In this document: in pieces, positions 40,612 to 49,534 of the stretch
How positions within the stretch are numbered: position 1 is the first letter of the stretch
Layout: every line of letters starts with the position of its first letter
Source: VRUE01 sp963824705
Lineage (GTDB): Bacteria; Actinomycetota; Thermoleophilia; Solirubrobacterales; 70-9
NCBI GenBank assembly: GCA_963824705.1
Contig: CAWGQE010000002.1
Span: 1-64,000, forward strand
Length of the DNA: 64,000 nt
Reading direction: 5' to 3'
Notes under the pieces: model-generated
Database searches by the model: none
What the model saw: the letters and a program-made list of their open reading frames with translations, nothing else
Told to the model about the DNA's origin: nothing
Program-made: the position numbers and the translations under genes

Positions 40612-43460
40612 CAGTTCTTCTTCTTGCCCCCGCCGCAGGCGGGGATGTTGAGCCGCAGGTTGTTCCTCTTCAACTGTCGGCTGTTCTGGGCTTTCATGTT
40701 GAGGAAGCCGTTCGTCTGTCCCGAGCAGAGGTTCCGGGAGTTGACCAGCAGCCCCTTGCCACCGCCCTTCATGTTGAGAACGAACTTGGTCACGGCCACG
40801 TCGGGCGTGTTGTTGAACACGGTCTTGAGGCGGCCATGCGCGGAGCTGATCACGCCGCGCAGCCGGATCGGGACCTGGCCCTTCAGATCGACCAGCAGGT
40901 CCGGCAGGGTGTTGCTGGACGAGGTCAGGTAGACCGGGCCCTTGAGTTCTCCGTCAAGCAGCGGCGAGGTCGCCTTGGCGTTCCCGTAGATCGAGTTCTT
41001 CGGGCATTCGTTGGCGGCCAGCTGCACCCTCGTGCAGACCGTCTTGATGTGGCTCTGATCGAGGATCGTCGCCCGCGGCAGGATGAACGCTGCTCGCCGC
41101 AGGTTGGCGTCGCCGTTGCGGGCTTCCAGAGTCGCCCGGAACTTCGGGTTGGCCGTCCGCTTGGTTGCGTTCTTGCCGCCGAGGATCTTCGGGAAGAACT
41201 TCGGCTTGAACTGGAGCTGCTTGCATTCGGTCGCCCGGAAGTCGCTCGACTGTTTCGATTCGAACCATGCGCCCGGGTCGGCCGGATCGCTACCGCCGCC
41301 GAAGATCGACGAGCGGACCGAGAACGGTTCGCGACAGGTCGTCGGGTTGACGGTGAAGTCCTTGCGGTTGACCGAGATGTCGATCGACCGGATATCGAGC
41401 TTCACGCCTCCGAATATGTAGGGGATGGGATCCGAGACGGCGTGGACTTCGGCCGTTTCCGGATCGACGAACGCGGCGGCCCGAACGACATCGGTGCCGA
41501 GGTCATAGGGGCCGGCGACGGCCGGGACCACGAACACCATGCTGATCGGCGCGCCTTTGTAGGGGCCCGCCAGGTAGGCGGTGCCCGGGGTGTGGAATGG
41601 CGTGCCCGAGCCGACGCCGACGTCGACCTTGCCGATCTGGCTGTTGCTCGGACAGCTCGGGCTGGCCTGCTCGGCTTTGCCCGATGCTTTTTCGGCCGCC
41701 GCGATGCTCGCCTCGGGGCAGTATTCGGTGCCCTTCAGCTTGGCGACCATGCCCGGGGGCAGCGTCGCTTCGATCTTGCGGATCTCCTGGGCGCCGTCTG
41801 GCCGGGTGACGTGCAGGTCGAACGGGCTGAACGCGCCCGCTTTCGTTGCCTGCGTACCCGCGTTGTAAGTCGGGCTGAACGGCCGATCGCCCAGCGTTTT
41901 CGGGCAGGGCCCACCGCCGGCTTTGTTGTCGAGGGTGAATTCGGCGCTTGGAGTCGCGTCGGCATTGCCCGTCCAGGGGGTCAGCGCCGTAGTGGTTTTG
42001 TGCGGTCCGCAGGTGTCCGGCGTGGTCAGCGCGCCCTTATCGCCACCGGTGATGTGAATCTGGAATGAGCTGAACGTCGCCTGCGGGTTTTCTTTTACGA
42101 CCGCGGTCAGCTGCCCGGTCTGCAGGTTCGGGAAGACCTGTCCTTTCAGCCGGACGTTGACGCCGTAGCGTTCGGACTCGACCGTGAGGAAGACCCGGAA
42201 CTGGTTGCCGGTGGTCGGGTCGTTGCTTTCCGGTTGGGCCGCGTAGACCTTGCCGTGCAGCGAGCCTGGTGGCAGCGACGGCGTTTCCACGTCAACCGTG
42301 CCGATCTCCGAAGCCGCCGGGCACTGGATCGCGTCGTTGGTGTGGTAGGCGAACTGACCGTTGGTGCAGGTCTCGAGTCCGTTGGCGACGGAGGGATTGA
42401 GCCCCATCCCTTCGGGCAGCGTCACTTTCGCCACTTTGAGGTAAGAGTTGGCGATCGGTTCACTGGGGTCGAAGGGGATGCCGATGTCTAGCGTTGCCGT
42501 ATCGGGGGAGTCGGTCGAGCTGTTCACCGTCGTTTTGAGCGTCGGTTCGAAGGGAACTTTGTCGCAGCCTTCTCCCGAGAACGGCGTGGTGAAACTTTTC
42601 GTGACGAATTTGCCCGGTTCAGTCTGTTGGTCGACGTGGAGTTCCGACGTTTGCGGAGCGCCACAGACGCTCGGGTTGGTCAGGTAGGTGCCGTTTCCGA
42701 ACGGCGCCCCTTTGTTGCCTTCGAAGACGAGGCGGGAGCCGATGATCGGCGGGTGTTCTGCGGTTCCGTCGGGCGGATGGATGTCGCTGATCGTGAAGGT
42801 GACGTGCTGATCCACCGGGCTCAGCGAGCCGACGATGATGGTCGGTTCACCGGGAGCGCTGGTCGGGAATCCGACCATCGACGGAACGCCTTCGAAGGGC
42901 ACGAGGTTGTAGACCGGGAGTTTGGCTCGCGCCACCGGGCAGGCTTCAACCGGCAGTGGGGGTGACGTACATGGCGGCCCCTGTCCCGCCACGGTCAGAT
43001 ATGCGGAACCGACGAGCGAGAGCGGCGAGCACGTCGGCGGGTTCGCTTTCAGTTCTTCCACCGTGCACTTGGCGGCGGTGGCCTCGGGGTTGACGCTGAG
43101 GCCTTCGGGCGTGTCGACGACGATGTCTTTGACGAAGCCTTCAGGGAAGTTGACAAATGGAGCCGTCGAGGAGGTGTTCAGCATGAAATCGGTGATCGCG
43201 AATGGAGGGTGACCCGCCGCCTGTTTGAACCATTTCGATTCAGACGTCGGTTCTTTGTTGCACTGCAGCGGCGAAACCGGGGGAGGGAATCCGATCACTT
43301 TTTCCCCAAAGTTCGCCGGCGTTTCCGTGTCTTCTTTGCAAGTCAGCGCTTCCCAGTTCGCGATGCCGAACGCGGCCTGGGCGCTGGATGCTCCAAATGC
43401 GAGAACGAAGAATGCGGCGGTGAGCACTAGCAGCCCGATTGGGCCTCGCGCACTTCTCAT
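40611..43460 (-). CDS. Large secreted protein, paralogue family member 3
   Basis: A 949-residue exported protein: signal peptide at residues 1-29 (GLLVLTAAFFVLAFGASSAQA), then the same blocks as 6613 and 31202 in diverged form: MGLNPSVANGLETC, AASEIGTVDVETPSL, SLHGKVYAAQPESND, GAQEIRKIEATLPPGM, ILDQSHIKTVCTRVQLAANECP and NTLPDLLVDLKGQVP. The C-terminus is short and basic (GGGKKKN). Unlike the other two it has no NHL/propeller partner and lacks the conserved leader. GGAGGAGAG lies 6 bases before the ATG. It is a solitary, more divergent member. Confidence 0.85.
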   Translation of the reverse strand: MRSARGPIGLLVLTAAFFVLAFGASSAQAAFGIANWEALTCKEDTETPANFGEKVIGFPPPVSPLQCNKEPTSESKWFKQAAGHPPFAITDFMLNTSSTAPFVNFPEGFVKDIVVDTPEGLSVNPEATAAKCTVEELKANPPTCSPLSLVGSAYLTVAGQGPPCTSPPLPVEACPVARAKLPVYNLVPFEGVPSMVGFPTSAPGEPTIIVGSLSPVDQHVTFTISDIHPPDGTAEHPPIIGSRLVFEGNKGAPFGNGTYLTNPSVCGAPQTSELHVDQQTEPGKFVTKSFTTPFSGEGCDKVPFEPTLKTTVNSSTDSPDTATLDIGIPFDPSEPIANSYLKVAKVTLPEGMGLNPSVANGLETCTNGQFAYHTNDAIQCPAASEIGTVDVETPSLPPGSLHGKVYAAQPESNDPTTGNQFRVFLTVESERYGVNVRLKGQVFPNLQTGQLTAVVKENPQATFSSFQIHITGGDKGALTTPDTCGPHKTTTALTPWTGNADATPSAEFTLDNKAGGGPCPKTLGDRPFSPTYNAGTQATKAGAFSPFDLHVTRPDGAQEIRKIEATLPPGMVAKLKGTEYCPEASIAAAEKASGKAEQASPSCPSNSQIGKVDVGVGSGTPFHTPGTAYLAGPYKGAPISMVFVVPAVAGPYDLGTDVVRAAAFVDPETAEVHAVSDPIPYIFGGVKLDIRSIDISVNRKDFTVNPTTCREPFSVRSSIFGGGSDPADPGAWFESKQSSDFRATECKQLQFKPKFFPKILGGKNATKRTANPKFRATLEARNGDANLRRAAFILPRATILDQSHIKTVCTRVQLAANECPKNSIYGNAKATSPLLDGELKGPVYLTSSSNTLPDLLVDLKGQVPIRLRGVISSAHGRLKTVFNNTPDVAVTKFVLNMKGGGKGLLVNSRNLCSGQTNGFLNMKAQNSRQLKRNNLRLNIPACGGGKKKN

Positions 43461-43561
43461 ATATGACTCTCCTCCACGACGGGTTTTTCAAATATCGAAC
43501 TACCCGCCTCCCGTTAGTTAAAACGGTACACCACGGAGCACCCGGGCTCCATCGGGGCTAA

Positions 43562-44530
43562 CTACGGATTGGCCAATGAGTCCCAGAGGCGCTCCTCTGC
43601 CTCGGCTACGTGGTTGGCCGTTGTGTCGATTTCGTTCCAGAGTTCCGGGTCTGGCTCGTCGTGCTCGCTCGCCGCGTGGAAGGCGTTCGCAAGGTCCGTC
43701 CAGGCGGCAGCGGCATCCGCGGCAAGTGGGGCCTCGGGGCGACCCGCCTCCGCGAGGAAGCGCGAGTACATCAGCCTGAAGGCGCCGCCGCCGGTGCCAC
43801 GCCGCTCGATCACCTGGTAGCCGAAGCGGGCGCACCACTGCCAGTCCTCGGCGGCGTCCGGCCAGGACCCCGCCTCCTCGGCGAGACGGTGCACCGCGTC
43901 GAGGCCGGAGAAGCCGCGGAACTCAGGCTCGACCATCGCCCGCGCGGCGCGCTCGATCGCCGCCGGGATCGCTTCGCGCAGGCGCTCGGGCGAGATCTCG
44001 CCCGCGACCGTGAACATGTGGCCAGAGAGCGGGTAGGCGGGGTGCTGGCTGTAGCGCGCCTTGTCGAGGTTCTCGAGCCGGGTCGTCTGCAACTGCTCGA
44101 AGCCGGTGTCGGAAAGGTGCGCCAGCTCGTCGTCATAGCCGGCGAGGACGACGGCGTGGCCGGGGAAGTGGGCCGAGTTGCCGTAGTGGTCGAGGTAGTA
44201 GAGGTCGGTGAGGAGGAGGACGGGCTTGCCGGCGTCGACCTCCGCGCGGGCGGCGGCCCAAGCGCCGTCGTCACCCCGATCGAAGGTGCGCAGCTCCAGT
44301 GCCGCCCCGGTCAGCTCGTCGAAGCTCTCCTCGAGACGGGCGGTGCGGCCGTTGAACCAACGGGTCGGCGAGGCGTCCTCGATCGTCACGTAGTAGAAGC
44401 AGGCGCCGGCGCCAAGGCCGAACGCCATCTCCTCGCTGATGTCCACATCGTGGAAGGCGAGGAGGTTGCGCAGAGCGGTCGAGCCGCAGTGATTGCCGGG
44501 GATGTGCGTATAGCCAGGGACGAAAGGCAT
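43562..44530 (-). CDS. BtrH-like / DUF4872 protein
   Basis: A 322-residue cytoplasmic protein. The N-terminal half has the BtrH-type papain-like fold: GNHCGSTALRNLLAF (Cys near residue 15), GLGAGACFYYVTIED, then KPVLLLTDLYYLDHYGNSAHFPGHAVVLAGYDD with a candidate catalytic His. The C-terminal helical half matches DUF4872. BtrH transfers an acyl group to an aminoglycoside in butirosin synthesis; here a peptidase- or acyltransferase-like role is only inferred. It stands alone, divergent from the PAP2 gene. Confidence 0.7.
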   Translation of the reverse strand: MPFVPGYTHIPGNHCGSTALRNLLAFHDVDISEEMAFGLGAGACFYYVTIEDASPTRWFNGRTARLEESFDELTGAALELRTFDRGDDGAWAAARAEVDAGKPVLLLTDLYYLDHYGNSAHFPGHAVVLAGYDDELAHLSDTGFEQLQTTRLENLDKARYSQHPAYPLSGHMFTVAGEISPERLREAIPAAIERAARAMVEPEFRGFSGLDAVHRLAEEAGSWPDAAEDWQWCARFGYQVIERRGTGGGAFRLMYSRFLAEAGRPEAPLAADAAAAWTDLANAFHAASEHDEPDPELWNEIDTTANHVAEAEERLWDSLANP

Positions 44531-44556
44531 GGGAAGCGGATTATCCTGCTCCGCCA

Positions 44557-45045
44557 GTGGAGACCGCCGACCTCAGATTGCTGCGCGCGATGCGGACCAG
44601 GGGACATTCCCCCCCGGTCGAGCGCGTCGCCAGGGCATTGGGCAAGGCCGGGAACAACGGGGCGATCTGGGTTGCGGTCGGGATTGCGCTGGCGATCGTC
44701 GATGACTCGAATCGGGAAGCCTGGTTGATCTGCGCCGCGCTGGGGCCGATTGCCATCGGGCTCAACTACGTGGTCAAGCTGATCGTCAAGCGCCCGCGGC
44801 CGGTGCTGGAGGGGCTGCCGCCGCTGGGCGGCGCGCCCAGCTCACTCAGCTTTCCCTCGGCGCACGCGACCTCTTCGTTTGCGGTGGCGACGGCGATGAC
44901 CCGGGTCGAGCCGTGGGGGGCCCTCGCTCTTCTGCTCGCGCTCGCCCTTTCCCTGGGCCGTCCATATCTCGGCATGCACTACCCGTCCGATGTCCTGGTC
45001 GGCGCCGTCCTTGGCGTCGCCCTCGGCCTGATCGTGCCGCTATGA
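44557..45045 (+). CDS. PAP2-family membrane phosphatase
   Basis: A 162-residue PAP2 superfamily protein. The three catalytic motifs are in order: KLIVKRPRP (about 70-78), SFPSAHATSSF (with the His, about 95-105) and GRPYLGMHYPSDVLVGA (about 133-149). Four or five membrane helices surround them. It would dephosphorylate a lipid phosphate such as undecaprenyl pyrophosphate or phosphatidate at the membrane. GTG 44557 is used; an ATG at 44590 is too far in. A palindromic element fills the gap to ychF. Confidence 0.85.
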   Translation: METADLRLLRAMRTRGHSPPVERVARALGKAGNNGAIWVAVGIALAIVDDSNREAWLICAALGPIAIGLNYVVKLIVKRPRPVLEGLPPLGGAPSSLSFPSAHATSSFAVATAMTRVEPWGALALLLALALSLGRPYLGMHYPSDVLVGAVLGVALGLIVPL

Positions 45046-45054
45046 GTCCCGACC

Positions 45055-45196
45055 GAAATGAGCGCGCGGCCGGGGAGGTCGATGACCGAGCGGGACGGTC
45101 ACGACACGACTCCCGCGTAGCAGCGCTACGCGGGAGGTCGGGGAGGGGCCGTAGCCGCGAAGTGTCATTCGGCCTCATCCGGACCGCGGTCATTTC
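45055..45196. repeat. GAAATGA-ended palindromic element, copy 1
   Basis: The 142-bp intergenic stretch begins GAAATGAGCGCG and ends CGCGGTCATTTC. It has a perfect central palindrome, CTCCCGCGTAGC-AGC-GCTACGCGGGAG. It occupies nearly the whole gap and ends 15 bases before the ychF start. An element with the same ends, a central hairpin and the same placement occurs at 62877-63004. Confidence 0.6.
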
Positions 45197-45211
45197 GAGA
45201 GGGGCTCACCT

Positions 45212-46285
45212 GTGAAGGTCGGAATCGTCGGGCTGCCCAACGCGGGCAAGTCGACCCTCTTCAACGCTTTGACCAAGGGTGGGGCGCAGACCGGCGACTA
45301 CCCGTTCACGACGATTGAGCCCAACGTGGCGATCGCCCAGGTGCCCGACGAGCGCCTGGGGCAGATCGGCGAGACGGTGCGCAGCTCCGAGCTCGTGCCG
45401 GCGACGATCTCCTTTCACGACATTGCCGGCCTGGTCAAGGGTGCCTCCGAAGGGGAGGGGCTCGGCAACCAGTTCCTCGCCTCGATCCGCGAGACCGACG
45501 CGATCTGCCACGTCGTCCGCTGCCACGCCGATTCCGGCGTCCCCCATCCCGACGGACGGGTCGACCCGCTGGCCGACATCGAGACGATCGAGACCGAGCT
45601 GATCCTCTCCGACTACGACGGGGCGGAGCGACGCCTGGACAGGGTCCGAAAGGGGGCGAAGTCGGGCGATGCGGAGGCAATCGCCGAGCGCGACTGGCTG
45701 GAGCAGGTGGTCGAGGCGCTCGCCGCCGGCAAGCCGGCCCGCTCGGTGCCGGTCCCCGATGCCGCCGCCCACGGTCCCGCCAATCTGCAGGCCCTGACCA
45801 CGAAGCCGATCCTCTACGTGGCCAACGTCGACGAGGGAGACGCCGACCCGCCCGCGGAGGTCGCCGCGCACGCGGCCCAGGTCGGCGCCGGCGTGGTCGC
45901 GGTCAGCGCCCGGATCGAGGGCGAGCTGGCCGAGCTGGACCCCGCCGAAGCGGAGGAGATGCGCGAGTCCTACGGCGTCGAGGGCTCGGGCCTGGCGCGG
46001 CTGGTCCGAGCCGCGTATGACCTGCTCGAGCTGATCACCTTCTTCACCGCCGGCGAGGACAAGGAAGCCGTGGCGCGGCCGCTGCCGCGCGGCGCCACGG
46101 CCCTGGAGGCGGCCGGGACGATCCACACCGAGATCCAGGACGCCTTCATCAAAGCCGAGGTGATCGGCTGGGAGGCGCTGGTCGAGTGCGGTGGCTACTC
46201 CGCCGGTCGCGACCGCGGCCTGCTTCGCATCGAGGGCCGCGACTACGTCGTTGCTGACGGCGACGTGATCACGATTAAGGTCTAG
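45212..46285 (+). CDS. ychF: Redox/ribosome-associated GTPase/ATPase YchF (Obg family)
   Basis: A 357-residue protein. G1 GLPNAGKSTLFNAL (about 7-20), G2 region DYPFTTIEPNVA, G3 DIAGLVKGASEGEGLGN, and NVDE in place of NKxD, the change that gives YchF its ATP preference. The C-terminal TGS domain carries ITFFTAGEDKEAVARPL and the end RDYVVADGDVITIKV. GTG 45212 begins at the first residue of the family. It is a conserved housekeeping gene. Confidence 0.95.
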   Translation: MKVGIVGLPNAGKSTLFNALTKGGAQTGDYPFTTIEPNVAIAQVPDERLGQIGETVRSSELVPATISFHDIAGLVKGASEGEGLGNQFLASIRETDAICHVVRCHADSGVPHPDGRVDPLADIETIETELILSDYDGAERRLDRVRKGAKSGDAEAIAERDWLEQVVEALAAGKPARSVPVPDAAAHGPANLQALTTKPILYVANVDEGDADPPAEVAAHAAQVGAGVVAVSARIEGELAELDPAEAEEMRESYGVEGSGLARLVRAAYDLLELITFFTAGEDKEAVARPLPRGATALEAAGTIHTEIQDAFIKAEVIGWEALVECGGYSAGRDRGLLRIEGRDYVVADGDVITIKV

Positions 46286-46287
46286 CG

Positions 46288-47277
46288 ATGGACCAGGGAG
46301 CGCGGTTCCCGCGGGTCGCCGAGAAGGCGGGCCACTACGAGAGCTTCTACATCAAGGCCTGCCGGCCGGGTGGGGGGCAGGGGATCTGGATCCGCCACAC
46401 GGTCCACAAGCGGCCCGGGGTCGAGCCGAACGCTTCGATCTGGTTCGTCCTCTTCGACCGCGAGGCCGATGGACCGCGGGCGACCAAGGTCACCGTGCCG
46501 GCGGCCGAGCTGTCGGTGCCCCCGGAGTCGTGGGTCAGGGTCGACGGGGCGGAGATCGGGCCCGGCCGGGCGGCGGGTGCCGTGGACACCGATGCCGTCA
46601 AGGCCTCTTGGGAGCTGACCTTCTCCGGCGACGCCGAGCCCTGCAAGTACCTCCCGTCCGACCGCCTCTACGAGACCCGCCTGCCCAAAACCAAGTTCGT
46701 CGCGCCCTTCCCGAACGTGCGCTTCGAGGGCAAGCTCGAGATCGACGACGAGACGATCGAGCTGGCCGACTGGCCGGGGATGATCGGCCACAACTGGGGC
46801 AGCGAGCACGCCGAGCGCTGGGTCTGGCTCGAGGGCACCGGCTTCGCCGACCGTCCCGACACCTACTTCGACGCCGGTGCGGCCCAAATCAAGCTCGGCC
46901 CGTGGACGACCCCCTGGGTCCCCTCTGGAATGCTGATGCTCGACGGTAAGGCGCACCGCCTGGGCGGCTTCGGCCAGATCCGCGACGCGTCGATCGAGGA
47001 GTCCGCGGGCGAGTGCTCCTTTGTCTTGCCGGGGAAGGACATAGTCGTCCGCGGCAAGGTCTCCGCCCCGAAGAAAGATTTCGTCGGTTGGGTCTACGCC
47101 GACCCCAAGGGCCCCGAGTATCACACCATCAACTGCTCCGTCTCCGACTTGGAGCTCACCGTAGAACGCCCGGCGCTGCCTCCACTCAAGCTCTCCCTCC
47201 CGGCCGGTGCGGCTTACGAGCTGGGGATGCGCGAGACGGACCACGGCGTTCCGGTGCAGCCCTTTCCAGACGGCTGA
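46288..47277 (+). CDS. CrtC/AttH lipocalin-like hypothetical protein
   Basis: A 329-residue soluble protein starting 3 bases after ychF. A beta-rich sequence with IWFVLFDREADGPRATKVTV, WPGMIGHNWGSEHAERWVWLEG (about residues 167-188) and SFVLPGKDIVVRGKVSAPKK. The HNWG...W block recalls carotenoid 1,2-hydratase, AttH or tocopherol cyclase-like proteins, which bind hydrophobic ligands. The assignment is tentative and no pathway partner is near. Confidence 0.55.
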   Translation: MDQGARFPRVAEKAGHYESFYIKACRPGGGQGIWIRHTVHKRPGVEPNASIWFVLFDREADGPRATKVTVPAAELSVPPESWVRVDGAEIGPGRAAGAVDTDAVKASWELTFSGDAEPCKYLPSDRLYETRLPKTKFVAPFPNVRFEGKLEIDDETIELADWPGMIGHNWGSEHAERWVWLEGTGFADRPDTYFDAGAAQIKLGPWTTPWVPSGMLMLDGKAHRLGGFGQIRDASIEESAGECSFVLPGKDIVVRGKVSAPKKDFVGWVYADPKGPEYHTINCSVSDLELTVERPALPPLKLSLPAGAAYELGMRETDHGVPVQPFPDG

Positions 47278-47283
47278 TCGGGC

Positions 47284-47631
47284 TCAACCGGTTGCGGATC
47301 GGAACCCAAGGCGCAAACGCTTCAGGATTCGCTTCAGCTTCTCCCTGATCTCTTCGTTGAAGAGCGCGAGGAGAGCGGCGCCCAGTATGCCGATCAGCCA
47401 ATTGATCGCACCGGGGAGCGTCAGGTCCGCGAATCGCCCGATCAGCTCATTGCGGAACAGGGGACTGCGGAGATCGACTTCCACCACTTCGTCTTCGGCC
47501 ACCGGGATGGCCATCTGCTCGAGGCCGGAGACCGGCCTGGCCTCTCGCACGCCGGGCGGGTAGCTCGGACCGAAGGTCTGGGGGGCGGCGATGAGCATGA
47601 GCCGCGATCGATCGCTGAGCCGCAACCTCAT
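47284..47631 (-). CDS. Small hypothetical membrane protein
   Basis: A 115-residue protein with one membrane segment (about residues 75-93, GAINWLIGILGAALLALF) followed by a basic tail (KLKRILKRLRLGFR). The N-terminal 70 residues are polar. No family recognised. It starts 2 bases after the stop of the upstream membrane-protein gene and the two are probably cotranscribed. Confidence 0.55.
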   Translation of the reverse strand: MRLRLSDRSRLMLIAAPQTFGPSYPPGVREARPVSGLEQMAIPVAEDEVVEVDLRSPLFRNELIGRFADLTLPGAINWLIGILGAALLALFNEEIREKLKRILKRLRLGFRSATG

Positions 47632-47633
47632 GG

Positions 47634-48263
47634 TTACCCCATCGCGCGGGTCTTTGATCGCGATCCGTGGAAGCGGAATGGTGTTACCGGTCTCCGGGGG
47701 AACAGCCGCGACTGGAGAGGCACTTCCCGGCGCCGCTTGAACACGATCCCGTGTTCCTCTTCTTCTGAGGAGTGCCAGTGCTTGGCCCTGAGCCCCAGCG
47801 CGAGCATCCGGAGCTCCTCCAGCGGCAGCCCAAGCGACGAGCTTCGCATCGAGAGGCGTTCGTTGAGCTCGAGTCGTTCGGGGTCGGTGTGCTGCACCGC
47901 TTCCCCGGTGTAGGTGGTCGGGAGGGCCACGGTCGTGGTGTGGAACAGCTCTCTCGCCCTCTCCCTGGATAGGTCATGAGGGACGCCCTCGGAGGGGAGC
48001 TCCGTGCTCGAGAGCAGGCTGACGATGGCGACGATGACGCCCAGGCACGCGCCGCCGGCGACGAGGCCGAAACCCAGCCGGCGAGAGAGATGGGGCAGTC
48101 GGTGCGCCCGCGCCCGTTCCAGCAGCCGAAGCAGAGCCGGCAACAGGCCGAGGACGATCCCAAGTGCGGCAAAGGGGAGCAGCCATGGGATCAGCAGGCC
48201 GAGGGCGACCCCCGAGACCGAAGCGATCAAGAACCCGGCGCCAAGGCCCGTCCCCTTCCACAT
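47634..48263 (-). CDS. Hypothetical multi-pass membrane protein
   Basis: A 209-residue protein with three membrane segments (about residues 5-22, 24-44 and 64-84). A polar domain containing STELPSEGVPHDLSRERAREL and ERLELNERLSMRSSSLGLPLEEL follows. The tail is basic. No family is recognised. The codons are less GC-biased than those of neighbours, which may mean transfer or relaxed constraint. Confidence 0.55.
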   Translation of the reverse strand: MWKGTGLGAGFLIASVSGVALGLLIPWLLPFAALGIVLGLLPALLRLLERARAHRLPHLSRRLGFGLVAGGACLGVIVAIVSLLSSTELPSEGVPHDLSRERARELFHTTTVALPTTYTGEAVQHTDPERLELNERLSMRSSSLGLPLEELRMLALGLRAKHWHSSEEEEHGIVFKRRREVPLQSRLFPRRPVTPFRFHGSRSKTRAMG

Positions 48264-48308
48264 ACTTCGTCAACTTATAGACAAAATAACTTCAGTGGTG
48301 TTGCTCTG

Positions 48309-49478
48309 TCAGCCGGTGACGCCGCCGTGGGGCCCGGTGTGGGCACCGTTCCCACCGTGTCCTTGTTTGGCGGGCGCGCCGTTGACCAGCTTCTGGAATT
48401 CCATCCAGGTGCTGTAGCTGCCCAGCGCCGCCTCGAGCTGATCGCCGCGGACCTTGGTGGCGCCGCCGGTCCCGATCAGCTTCGCTTCGACGATCCGCGG
48501 CGATACGCCCCGCTTGATGACCACGACCTGCTTCAGCTTTCCGTGCAGGTAAGCGCCCAGTCTGGAGCTGATCTCCGGGCCGCTGAATTCGAGCTTCCAA
48601 TTGTGCAGCGGACAGGCGCCGTCGTAGGGATCGGGCACGCCCACCAGGTAGGGGACGGGCGGGCCGAAGAAGACGTTCTGGACGCTCTCGGTCTGGCCGC
48701 CGGAGCAGGCGGAGAAGTAGGTCTCGGCGATCTTGCCGCCGTACATCACGACCTGCCCGCGGGTCGCTTCGGCGGCTTCGTTGGTCGCCGCGGTCTCGCT
48801 CGAAAGGCCCTCGTAGACCTGGCTGCGGGTGTCGTCGTAGAGGTCGAAGCCGTTGCCGCCGACGGCGCCGGTGAGGGCAAAGGAGCGGGCGGCGACCGCC
48901 TGCGCTCGCAGGGCGGCCTGTGGCCAAGAGGGCGGCGACTCGTTGGGAATTACGCCTTTGACGTACTGGTCGACCGGCAGCGCGTTGATCTCGTTGAGCG
49001 AGCCGGCGTCGCTTTCGGTCGGCACCACCTCGAGCGCGCCGCGATAGGGACTGCCGTCGATGGTGACCTGGCCGTTTCCGGCGGCCCGCAGGGTGTGGCC
49101 GCAGTCGGCGACCGGCCGTCCGCTGGAGCTGCGCAGCTTGACGGCCGAGCCGGCCCGGTGGGCCTCGTAGCTGTGACCCGCGTCGAGCGCCTTGCCGCAG
49201 GCGCTGGTAGCGCCGCTGAAGCCGATGTCACCGCCGGAGACGTCGAGCAGGACCCGGACGATCCGCGGCCCGGCCAGCTTGCCGATCGTCGTCCCCGAGT
49301 AGTAGTGGCCGAGGATGAAGCTGTAGCTCTTGCCGTGCGTGGCGTAGCCGTAGGCGCCGTACTGGCTCATCCCCACCCCGTGGCCGAAACCGTGGCCGAG
49401 CACGACCCAGCGCACACCGGCCTGGGCGTTGGGGGCCAGGAGGAGGAAGAGGAAAAGTGTGGTTAGACGGAGTCGCAT
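48309..49478 (-). CDS. SpoIID/LytB-domain exported protein
   Basis: A protein of 389 residues. The signal peptide is short (LTTLFLFLLLAPNAQA). The opening GHGFGHGVGMSQYGAYGYA is the signature usually found at the C-terminal end of SpoIID; here it is at residues 28-46, a permuted or composite arrangement. The SpoIID core (VDQYVKGVIPNESPPSWPQAALRAQAVAARSFAL) lies near residues 168-201, then YFSACSGGQTESVQNVF. SpoIID proteins cleave or remodel peptidoglycan glycans. It probably acts in cell-wall remodelling. The start precedes and is divergent from the ALDH gene. Confidence 0.85.
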   Translation of the reverse strand: MRLRLTTLFLFLLLAPNAQAGVRWVVLGHGFGHGVGMSQYGAYGYATHGKSYSFILGHYYSGTTIGKLAGPRIVRVLLDVSGGDIGFSGATSACGKALDAGHSYEAHRAGSAVKLRSSSGRPVADCGHTLRAAGNGQVTIDGSPYRGALEVVPTESDAGSLNEINALPVDQYVKGVIPNESPPSWPQAALRAQAVAARSFALTGAVGGNGFDLYDDTRSQVYEGLSSETAATNEAAEATRGQVVMYGGKIAETYFSACSGGQTESVQNVFFGPPVPYLVGVPDPYDGACPLHNWKLEFSGPEISSRLGAYLHGKLKQVVVIKRGVSPRIVEAKLIGTGGATKVRGDQLEAALGSYSTWMEFQKLVNGAPAKQGHGGNGAHTGPHGGVTG

Positions 49479-49534
49479 CTCTGGGTGAACAGGTTCGGGA
49501 AAGGGGAGTCTCGGCCTGCTCTACGCTTATCGGG

